This document shows positions 45,555 to 54,426 of a stretch of DNA of 64,000 nucleotides, in pieces. A program made the translations under genes and the position numbers. Location: NCBI GenBank assembly GCA_033182465.1, contig CP137318.1, positions 2,232,001 through 2,296,000 of the forward strand. Direction: 5' to 3'. Source of the DNA: Sanghuangporus weigelae (taxonomy: Eukaryota; Basidiomycota; Agaricomycetes; Hymenochaetales; Hymenochaetaceae). The first letter of the stretch is position 1. The number at the start of each line of letters is the position of its first letter. The notes under the pieces are model-generated. The model did not search any database. It was given only the letters and a program-made list of their open reading frames with translations, and was not told the DNA's origin.

Positions 45555-48500
45555 TCAGCTACCTTCAGTCTGACCTAAAGGGGGAAGAGGTTCGGCAATC
45601 GATTCCAGTTGTGAGAAGGGCGGCAAAGGACTGTGCTTAACACCGTCTCCAGTCTGTGGCGGCAGCGGAGGCTAACGAATTGAGAAATATGAGACAAAAT
45701 AGATACGCAATACAAAAGCTATACTTACGACTTTGAATATAGGATTTATGGCGGAGTGGGGTGCAATCGCAGGACTTGGCGGCTGCGCTTGGATCTGCCC
45801 ATATTGCCCATATTCGTAAGGACTGCTCGGAGTCGGAGCACGGAACGGCTGGTGCTGTACTGGGGGAAGGGGCGACGGTAACGTAATGAAAGGATGTCGA
45901 TTCATCAGATGCGCCTGTTGTTGCTGCGGACTCGAAAGAGATAGAGAATGTAGTGGTAAAGGAGAACTTGCTTCAGACATTGACGATCGAGCAGCATCAT
46001 AAGATGACATAGATGCCCTTGAATCAAAATCGCTAACAAGCTGTTGTTCAAATGATGGGGAGTTGGACGACCGAGCTGAAGCAGAGAAGTCGTCTCCGAA
46101 TGAGGTACGAAGAGAGGACGCGGACTGCATGCGTGTAACCCCGAAAAGACTCGGTCGATGTCGTAAACGCGCTGAGACTGGATCGCTCTCGGCGGTTGCA
46201 AAAGACATGACAGACAGTCTGCCAACACTTTGCAGGTCAGACGAGGACATCGAATGATCATCGTCTAAATCGCGTCGCCTTGCCTTTGTCCGGTGTTCGG
46301 CTTCACGGAAATTGTCATAATCCGATGGATTAGGGGCTTCATTTGCTCCGCGGAATCGACCACCGGCAGCATTGATAGTCGCAGATGAAGACGACGCCTG
46401 AGCGATATTAGATCGCTGTTTAGACTTCGGCTTCTGGACCCCGAGCAACTGGGTCGCATTAGCCGAATCCCAATCGAAGTCAGAACCGTGCTTCTGCTTG
46501 ATCATCTGGTTACGCTTTTGCATGACAGCTCTAGCCTGTTCACGACTCCGTTTCTCTGCCAGAGCACGACGGGCCTTTTCCGCCTCCAATGCAATGCGGT
46601 CTGCTTCCTTCTTGCGGGTTTTCGCATCCATTGGAGCGAGAGGTTCAACCACAATCGGTTCGCCAATGGAAGACATCTCTGACCCGACGTGGCTGTCCGT
46701 ACTTGATGTCTGCGTACGTTTGAGAGAAGGCGTTGACGATGACGATGGACCAGGCACTTCGTCCACAGGAGGAAGAACGCTCTGCTGCCCTTTCTCCGCA
46801 TTTCCAAACATGAGGCGGCCCAATCTCCCGGGTCGCCGGAATAAGCCCAGTCTGGAGTTGCTTGGTGGTTGTTGAACGGGCGGCAATACCACTGGTTGTT
46901 CCGGTACAGGGAGACGTTTCGGTGGTTCTGGAGCCGACGGTGATACTTCCATAGGTTGAGGCTCAGGAAGTTGTCGCCTAGCATCCGGCGGAGAAGAGGG
47001 AGAAACATCCATAGCATCTCCTTGGCCGTATTGCGACTGCGCATTGCCATCCACCCAGGTACCTTGGATATGATTTGCTCCTGTATACACAGAACTTGGT
47101 GCGGCTGAATGGTGAGACGAGACGCTGCTGTCATTCTGAATCTGCAATGCTTCCAGCAAGTCTGGCGAAGGTGCAGTGGGTAAGATACCACCACCATTGT
47201 GCTCAGCAAACTGAGGGTAGAACGGTTTTCTATGCGGATGCAAGCCGCCATTGAATGCCGGTTTGCTATCTGCAGGAGAATGCGAATGCGAAACAGGAAG
47301 GCTGCGGGGAGATACAGATGTCATGCTCGGCGCCGTCTTGACTGCCAAAAAGTCGATGCTGATCTGCAAAGGTACTTGCGGACCAGGCGGTATGTTTCCT
47401 GGCATTGTTTCCGAGATGTAAGGATGCTCCAAGCAATCCCGACAGGTCAAACGCATATCAGGATCATACTTCAGTAAGTCCGATACACACTGAATCAGAC
47501 TGCGTGGTACATTGCGGTCAAAGAGTGACTGAAATGGGACAGGCTTGAGCTAGAAAGCAGATTGAAACAGCATATCAGCAACTTTTGACATATGATAAAC
47601 GCATAGTCAACCATGCTTGCTTACCTTCGGAAACTGATAGCCCACAGCACGAGCCATCTTTATTCCTCGCACCCACTTCCCACCTCCGTTAGCGACACCG
47701 CGAGCGTCAACGCCATACTCGTCTGAAGGATCTCCCAGGATTTCGCAGATGCGCGCGACTTGGTCGATCTCCGTTGAACCAGGGAATAAAGGCTTCAGGT
47801 TAATGAGCTCAGCCATAATGGTGCCGAGTGCCCACGTATCCACAGGGTTTGAGTAGTCTCGGCTCCGCAGCAAAACTTCAGGTGCACGATACCAGCGCGT
47901 GGAAACATATTCCGTGTATGGTGGTCTGCTCTTCGTTTCCCGCGCTAGACCAAAGTCTGCAAGTTTGACGATCACGACGACATCCTTTTCAGGCGGAACG
48001 TTGGGTGCTGCCACCGGTGAAACGTTTCGGTAATCGAAAAGGCCGGTCGTTGTAACGAGAAGATTTTCAGGCTTCATGTCACGGTGGAAGTAACCATAGG
48101 CATGAATATGGTGGAGTCCAGACACGACCTGTCGGAATATACAAGAGACGAGGCCTCCGGCGAGAGGCCGCCCCTTTCTGGACTTTATCAGCTGGTATAG
48201 ATTGCCCTCCATAGACTCGAAGACGAAGTAAAGCTCCTTGGTAGTAGGGAGTAGAAAGAAGTCATATAATGGGATAATATTAGGGTGAAATGGTATGGCG
48301 CGTAGTGACTTGCGAACACACGCACAAAAAGTGCGAGTCAGTCCAAAAAAACAGCATATACAGACACAAATAATGAACGCACCTCCAACTCCTTCAATTT
48401 CTTACATTCGTCCCAACCTCCTTCCCACCGCTTCTTCATCCGCTTCAAAGCGACAAGTCTTTTCCCTGCCCACTCCGGCCTAGCGCCGGCGCCACATTGC

Positions 48501-48945
48501 ATAGGGGATAACGACGTGTTTGGCGGGAGGGCCGAGTGCCAGTCGACGAGCCATACGGTACCGAAGGAACCATCGCCCACGACCTTAATCGGAGTATAGG
48601 AACGTTCGGAACCTGAAGCGAAAAGAAGATGGGTTCAGTAAGTTTCTAAACATAAGAGGAAATATGCGCACTACTCTGCGCATCTCCATGAATGGGGCGA
48701 TTGCCATCGACGACGATGGAGGGGATCGCCTGGACACGAATGGGCTCCTTCGCCGCCGACGCGGCGGTGGCTCTGTGAGAGGGTGTCGGATGAGGATGGT
48801 GTGCCCCGTTTGCCTGCTGCTGTTGGTGCTGGTGCTGGTGCTGGTGCTGGTGCTGGTGATGATTGTGGTGTGCATGGCCATTTGGGATTTGGGTGTTGGT
48901 GTTGTGCTGCTGCTCAAGGATAACATTGTTTGAGGATGCGTACAT
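45555..48945 (-). CDS. RCK/MAK-family protein kinase (Ime2/Crk1-like)
   Basis: This CMGC kinase of about 1,000 residues resembles MAK/RCK kinases such as yeast Ime2 and Ustilago Crk1, which act in meiosis or morphogenesis. The N-terminal extension is His/Gln-rich (HQ repeats from residue about 30). The kinase domain shows the glycine loop VVGDGSFGTVWLV, VALKRMKKR, FHPNIIPLYDF, FVFESMEGNLYQLI, HRDMKPENLLV, ADFGLA, the RCK-type activation loop TEYVSTRWYRAPEVLLR, DTWALGTIMAELINLKPLFPG and LLKYDPDMRLTCRDCLEHPYI. A long disordered tail follows. It is Ser/Pro-rich with a basic helix (KTRKKEADRIALEAEKARRAL). The last exon encodes PPLPPQTGDGVKHSPLPP and ends EGS with TGA at 45555-45557. Introns fall after residues DAQS, KELE, FPK and FKV. 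The catalytic residues all appear intact. Confidence 0.9.
48825..48854 (+). repeat. (GGTGCT)5 hexanucleotide repeat coding His-Gln
   Basis: Five perfect GGTGCT units read on the minus strand as CAC CAG repeats. They give an alternating His-Gln tract in the N-terminal extension of the kinase. GGTGAT continues it imperfectly. Confidence 0.9.
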
Positions 48946-49075
48946 GATACTGCTGGATTGGCGAGCATTGCCCTAAGTCTGGGAGAGGAAAGACTTGGGT
49001 GGGATGAGAAAAGCTAATCGGACATGAAAAATGAGAGATAAATAACAAAAACAGCTGGGACTATGCAGACAGAAG

Positions 49076-49091
49076 GAGAGAGAGAGAGAGA
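49076..49091 (+). repeat. (GA)8 microsatellite
   Basis: A run of GA dinucleotides lies about 135 bp upstream of the kinase start codon. On the gene strand it is a (TC)n tract, a common feature of 5' leaders. Confidence 0.8.
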
Positions 49092-49220
49092 CGGCGTCTG
49101 TAGACTAAGAGGCGAGAAAGCGAGAGACGCAGACACAAGTGTCGGCTCGGCTTAACACTGGTGACCGGGGTCGGACCGAGAGCCTCGATATGAGACCGTC
49201 TGCACAGGCGAGCGCGGGGT

Positions 49221-49250
<30 letters not shown>
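49221..49250 (+). repeat. (CGGCGA)5 hexanucleotide repeat
   Basis: Five perfect CGGCGA units are followed by CGAGGACGAGGAGG. The repeat lies outside predicted coding sequence, roughly 280 bp upstream of the kinase start. Confidence 0.9.
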
Positions 49251-49252
<2 letters not shown>

Positions 49253-49568
49253 AGGACGAGGAGGAGATGAACCGAGGGCGCTGGTCGCTGGCGCGTGCTT
49301 GGGACTGAGAAGAGGAGAGGGAGACGTTGGAGGACCCGCTGGCGAATGATTGCCCGGTATGGAATAGAAGGGTGAAAACATAATGAAAAACAAATATATA
49401 TTATATAAGCTTCTTAGCGTGACATGAATCGCGTCGATCTGCGCATCAGGACCAACGACACCCCCGGCTAAATCATTTTCGGCCCGATGCTTTGCCGATC
49501 ATTGTCTGATCTGATCGTCATTAATATTGACTAGTACTCCTATAGTCCTCTTTACTCATCGGCATCCT

Positions 49569-50948
49569 TCAGAATGGCACCTCGTCAAACAGCTTGGACA
49601 CACTCTCTCCGTAGTGACTGCGTCGGATGACCTCCCCGAGCACTATCCCGATATCGATCACCTCTATCTTCGAGCACGCCGCCTGGTGCGCATCCTGAGG
49701 TATCGTATTCGTAACAATCAGCTTTTCCAGCGTACTCTCCTCCAGGTTCTTGATCGCGTTCCCACTCAATATCCCATGTGTCACAATCGCAACTACCTTT
49801 ACTGCTCCCGCTTCTGTCAACTGCTTCGCTGCGAGCACTAATGTCCCGCACGTGTCTGCCATATCGTCCACCAGGATCGCCGTCTTTCCTTTTACACGGC
49901 CCACAAGCACCATCCGCGAGACTTCGTTCGCCTTCTTGCGCTCTTTGTGGAACAAGGCGAAATCGACGCTCAGTCGGTCGGCAATCGAAGTAGCTCTGAG
50001 CAAATGAAAATAAGTACGGACGGCCGGACGTTGGGCGCTGCGGTCTAGACCTCCTCACCGTTTAGCACCGCCCGCATCCGGACTGACGATTACGACATCA
50101 TCCAAGTTGTAGTGTGTTTTGATGTGGAGGATGGCAGATGGCTCCGCAAACAGCTTCGTTCGTGACATGACATGCGTGTGATTTTCAGTTCTAATAGCTT
50201 ATAACCATATACAACTCACACTGCATAATATCATTATTTCACTCATCAATTCTTGTCTCACTGTGTGCAATTTCGACACTCACTTGTCCACTGGCACATC
50301 GAAGAATCCCTGGATTTGCGACGCATGCAGGTCCATCGTCTGCTCCAAAGCAGCGCGTCCAATGATATACAACAGAGTTATTTCTACCCAATAGCCGAAG
50401 AGAGCTGAGCTTCGCTGACGTACAATAACATGGTCGCAACCGCTCCTCTGCAACATGTTCGCGACGAGCTTTGCCGTTATCGGCGCACGGCTCTTGTCCT
50501 TCTTGTCCTGTCGCGCGTACGGGAACAACGGCAGCACCGCGGTGATGCGCTTCGCGCTCGCAATTTTACACGCATGGATCATGATGCACAACTCCATAAG
50601 TGATCTATTCACCTGCCCGTAGCCAGTATTCACAATGTATACATCGTGCTCGCGCACTGACTCCGCAACTCGAACAGAAGTCTCGCCGATCCCGTTGCAT
50701 GTTATTTCTGCCTTGGAAACAGGAATCCCAAGTCTGCGCAGTTGAGCGCCGGCGGGGTGTATGCGGTTCACAGTGAGCATCAATCGGTTGGACAGGAATG
50801 ACATAGGTGATATCGTACCGACGTGCTATAATCTCTGCAAGCTCAGGGTGGCTCGTCCCTATAGCAATCGACAGTGAGTTTATCCGTGAACATGGTGTCA
50901 GGTGGGTAATGTACCGGTGAAAATTTTGAGTCCACCCGCAGACAGCAT
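49569..50948 (-). CDS. PRS: Ribose-phosphate pyrophosphokinase (PRPP synthetase)
   Basis: PRS makes 5-phosphoribosyl-1-pyrophosphate from ribose-5-phosphate and ATP for purine, pyrimidine, His and Trp synthesis. The protein starts [39 protein letters not shown]. It contains [109 protein letters not shown] and the PRPP loop [13 protein letters not shown]. It ends [11 protein letters not shown]. The product is about 325 residues with no large insertion, so it is the catalytic, not the NHR-bearing, type. Six introns are predicted. Keeping PVDNLFAEP in frame needs a 1-nt exon at 50220. The stop is TGA at 49569-49571. Confidence 0.93.
50220..50220 (-). other. PRS: Apparent 1-nt microexon of PRPP synthetase
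   Basis: On the minus strand the upstream exon ends ...GTG GAC AA at 50284 with donor GTGAGT. A TATGCAG acceptor precedes a single T at 50220, which is followed by a second perfect GTGAGT donor. The next exon starts CTG TTT GCG GAG at 50153 after CGAAG. The T completes AAT (Asn), giving PVDNLFAEP. The introns are 63 nt (50221-50283) and 66 nt (50154-50219), normal sizes here. Direct joining without the T shifts the frame. An alternative acceptor TTAG would insert 13 residues in frame. Confidence 0.6.
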
Positions 50949-51686
50949 TATGGTAGTGGCCCGTCGATAGAACAGGAACAAGGAGAAAATAAAATAACGA
51001 TTCGGCAGTCGAGAGACGACTTGGGAAGATTTGTTGGAAGCCGTCAAAGGCCTTCCATGTAACGAGAGACTCTGAGGGAGAACGGAACAAGAGGAAGAGG
51101 AGAGAGTAAATGACGGAGCGGAGCAAGCCCAGTGTCCGGCAATTATGTCATCGCGGATCACGCACGTTCGACGTTCCTTCTGAGATGTTTATATACACAC
51201 ACACACACATACGTATACATACATACAAATCGGTGACACGACTAGGACTTGTTCTTTGATTCACACTGACGGCCCATATGACAGGCCCAGAGACAGGACT
51301 GCTGCTACAACAATACAAGTGCACGTACGACTGAGACGAGACGAAACAAGGCAGGGAAAAGGGAGCGATATTGGACGACTTTGTATGATGTACATAGAAG
51401 TAATGCCCAAGATAAAATGACAGAAGGGTAAAATGGATATAGGGAATAGAAGATGAATGAAACACGAGTCTGCAGTTCGCTAGGGACAATATACAGAGTA
51501 ATTCAAAAAGGAAGAAATGCAACCAAGATAGAATAATGACACAAAGATGCGGCAAAGAATCATAATTCATAAGAAACATCGCTAAGCCAGCGTCAAACGC
51601 AAGTGAAAGCAGAACAGGGGTGCAGAATATATACGCAATGAAGACAGTTGAACAGAGTGTATGCATGCACGTCGTTGTTCGATACA
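50949..51686. other. PRS 5' flank and DCP2 3' flank
   Basis: This interval of 738 bp lies between two minus-strand genes. The part nearest DCP2 is T-rich on the gene strand and is probably its 3' UTR. A 179-codon open frame begins at 51687 overlapping the DCP2 stop codon, but has no recognisable domain. A (CA)n tract lies at 51195-51208. Confidence 0.5.
51195..51208 (+). repeat. (AC)7 microsatellite
   Basis: Seven AC dinucleotides are followed by TACGTATACATACATAC, a related alternating purine-pyrimidine run that could favour Z-DNA. Confidence 0.85.
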
Positions 51687-54174
51687 TCAATGGAACGACG
51701 CGGCAGAGCTGCCGGACGGGAAATTAGGCCGTTTGGCATCTGCGACTAACGTAGTGGTACTAATAGGTCTTGCGGTAGCATTTGAGTTAAGAAGCGAAAG
51801 GAGCTGGGACGCATTAGGCGAGGATGTCTTTTGCGTATTAAGTGTCATATTACGTCCGTGTTGAGGAAATGATGGTTGCATAAGTCCAGGACGAGGTGCC
51901 AAAGGAGCGGTTAATGGACCAGGATTGAGGTGGAAAGAGCCCGGAGGAGGAGGCATAACTCTAAGTGGCTGAGGCGCATATGTATGCATCTGCGCGGGCG
52001 GCGCAAAGGGAAGAGGTTGCAATGGACCGGCGACGTATGGTACGGGTCCCTGACTATGCAAGGCACCGCGAAAAGGAACTGGCCCGTTCGGAGCAAGATG
52101 GTTCGGACCAGTCAAGATAGAAAGCAAAGAGCCTTGATGCATGCTCATATTAGGTCCATGACGGGGAACGGACGGCGAGGACGGAAACAATGCTTGACTC
52201 GTCATCGGCCGAACCGCGAATGGGTCGTTCAAGCCAGGAGGAGGCCTTCCCGCAGAATTAAATGACGCCGGGGAAAAGGTGCCGTTAATCGGTAAAGCAC
52301 CGGCCGGGTTATGAAACGAATTCTCCGCGTTGAACGACATCGGTGGGACAGATGATGGCTGGCCAGGATGAATCAATTGACGTGCTGCTGGCGAGGGAGT
52401 CGACAAGGCCAGTTCCCGGGCAACAGATTCAAGCAACGCTAGGTGCTTGCGATGGCGGTCGGAAGCAGGGATTGGCAATAGAGCCGCTGAAGATGTTGGC
52501 TGTGTGCTCTGAGACCTGATAGTCATGACGGAACTATCAGACCTGTAAGAATTCGACGGAGACTTCACACCTGACGACTCAAGCGGGTTCCCGGAAGTAT
52601 CAGATGACGATCGAGCACCTCCACCATTAGGCAAAATGGATTGATCCAGGCTGCTTTCCTCACTATCCTTAGCGGATGGTAGACTACTTTGCGCGGAAGT
52701 CGGGGTAATAGAAGTTGGTCGACCTTCAACGTCATCATTGAGAGCTGCCTTGCTCGCGGAAAGAGTAAGTCCGTTCAGCAAACGAGCAAAATGCGGATCC
52801 ATTGGATTCTCAAGACCCTCAATATCGACCTCTGTTGCGACAGGCAAAGCTTCAATCGCCTGAGGAGAAGGTGTTTGGGGCTCTCCGTTGTCCACAGACG
52901 ATGAACTATAGCCATGGACATCTCTATCGAGGCTGACGGCTCTGATTGAAGTCTGTTGACGTGGCTCGTTAGTTTGAACCTCATCGTCGTTATCAGGATC
53001 TGTCTGAATACTCAGATCTGCGGCCGAATCGTTACCGTTCTTTCGATGGTTCTGGCGCCTTTTACTCGGCTTGTTTGCTCGAATGAACTCTTTGAGGGCA
53101 CTTCATACTCTGTGAACAAGGGAAAGCAAAGCAATCGCAGAAACAACTCACTGGACGAAGGGAGAAATCAAGTAAAATTTTCCCGGCACCTGCTTATTTC
53201 GCTTCCAAGAAGGGAGATCCGAAAGCTTGAACCATTGGATTTTCTAGAGAGACATGAGAGATGGTACTTGAGAACGACAAGAAGCATGGTACGTACACTG
53301 ATCTCCTTCCTGGTGCGAGTCTGAAATGGATAATCTTCAGGTATCCCACTAACGATGAATAGCGTCACTCTTTGTTCCCTAATCGTCATCTCGATGTAGT
53401 CGCCAGGACGAATGAATGAAGTAATATTAAAACCAGTCTCTTCCGCAACCTGCAAATATTGATTCATCGTCAACTAAGATGCAAAACACCAAAGGCTTCT
53501 AAGTACCTCTCGTGCAGCGCACTCATGCGCTGGTTCATTCTGATTAATCTTTCCTTTGGGAAACCCCCAACCCGCGGAAGATTTCCAGCCCTTCACAAGT
53601 ATACACTAAAACCACGGTAAACTCAGTCGCAAAACATAACCGACGATCTGCGGATTGTAGTACCTTGTCCCATTTATCGTTGAGCATGATCGCGCCACAG
53701 ACAGGGACGCGGACCTTGTACTGCATGAAGGTGTTGAAATATTGCTCATGTTCGGCACTCCACTGCCGCAACAGAGGACACGAGTTGAAAAAGATGGAAG
53801 AAAACTTCTTGAGATTGAAACTGGGTAGTTTTGGATTTGCTTCTCGCATGAAATCTTCATAATACCAATGCCTGGAGAAACGTAGTATGAATGCGCGTGA
53901 TACTAAGGAATAAACTGTGACTGTGGCTCACGCTTGTTCGACCTGAAAACACATCCGCTCCACGGACTCCAGCTCAGTATCTGGTAAGTTCATGATGAAC
54001 CGGCTGGATGAGGAAGGGGAGAGTTAGAAGGATGTGGTAGAAAGTACCAGAGAGAACACACGTGGATAGTTCCTCAAGGACGTCGTCGAGGGAGGCATAG
54101 GAGAAGAATGATGGGTCGAAAGCGGGCGCTGAGTGCGATATTTCTGGAGAGGAAGATGAAGATGAAGATGCCAT
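51687..54174 (-). CDS. DCP2: mRNA-decapping enzyme subunit DCP2 (Nudix hydrolase)
   Basis: DCP2 hydrolyses the mRNA cap in P-bodies, committing the mRNA to 5'-3' decay. A Ser-rich start (MASSSSSSSPEISHS) leads to the Dcp1-binding N-terminal domain, LDDVLEELSTRFIMNLPDTELESVERMCFQVEQAHWYYEDF. Then comes the Nudix domain: RVPVCGAIMLNDKWDKCILVKGWKSSAGWGFPKGKINQNEPAHECAAREVAEETGF. It carries the intact Nudix box residues (REVAEETG). KIQWFKLSDLPSW marks its end. The long Pro/Ser-rich tail contains leucine motifs SLLSILTG and SQLLSLLN, similar to the helical leucine motifs that bind Edc3 or Pat1. The length is about 725 residues with five introns. The stop is TGA at 51687-51689. It shares a divergent promoter with HSP104. 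Confidence 0.94.
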
Positions 54175-54323
54175 AGGTGCATACAACAGAGAAGAAGAGA
54201 GAGGAGAAAGTGAGAAGGCGTGGTATAGTAGATGCTGCAGTGCAGTGCAGTCACTTGCGTACTCCCTCCATTTGTGACGTGACGTAAAGTCAGGTGATTT
54301 AATGTCACATCTTCTCTCGAGTT

Positions 54324-54338
54324 GAATCAAGAATGTTC
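54324..54338 (+). promoter_or_regulatory. Heat-shock-element-like motif upstream of HSP104
   Basis: The stretch GAATCAAGAATGTTC holds GAA at 54324 and 54331 and TTC at 54336. The last two form a perfect nGAAnnTTCn pair. A further TTC lies at 54312. It is a gapped, weak-to-moderate element about 90 bp upstream of the ATG. Confidence 0.55.
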
Positions 54339-54371
54339 TCTGCGTCCTCAGCAGACCAGTATCAAATTCGG

Positions 54372-54379
54372 TATATATA
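54372..54379 (+). promoter_or_regulatory. TATA box of HSP104
   Basis: TATATATA lies 48-55 bp upstream of the HSP104 start codon and downstream of the heat-shock-like motif, the expected order for an inducible promoter. Confidence 0.6.
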
Positions 54380-54426
54380 CCCATGTTCCCCTGTTCATAG
54401 TCTATACTCTAGAACGTACTTTCCTC

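Larger units (their letters stand above)
48946..49568. other. Kinase 5' flank with simple repeats
   Basis: This 623-bp interval lies upstream of the kinase and downstream of PRPP synthetase. It contains a (GA)n tract and a (CGGCGA)5 repeat. An Arg-rich open frame across the repeat on the minus strand is an artefact of its periodicity. Confidence 0.6.
54175..54426. promoter_or_regulatory. Divergent DCP2/HSP104 promoter
   Basis: Only 252 bp separate the two start codons. Visible elements are a tandem TGACGTGACGTAA at 54275-54287 (bZIP/CRE-like), heat-shock-like GAA/TTC units at 54324-54338 and a TATATATA box at 54372-54379 facing HSP104. Function is inferred from motif resemblance and the neighbouring genes. 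Confidence 0.6.

Noticed and set aside
49061-49393. Minus-strand frame with a poly-arginine run.
   Set aside because: The Arg tract is simply the (CGGCGA)n/(GAGGAC)n repeat read in one frame; there is no other protein-like signal.
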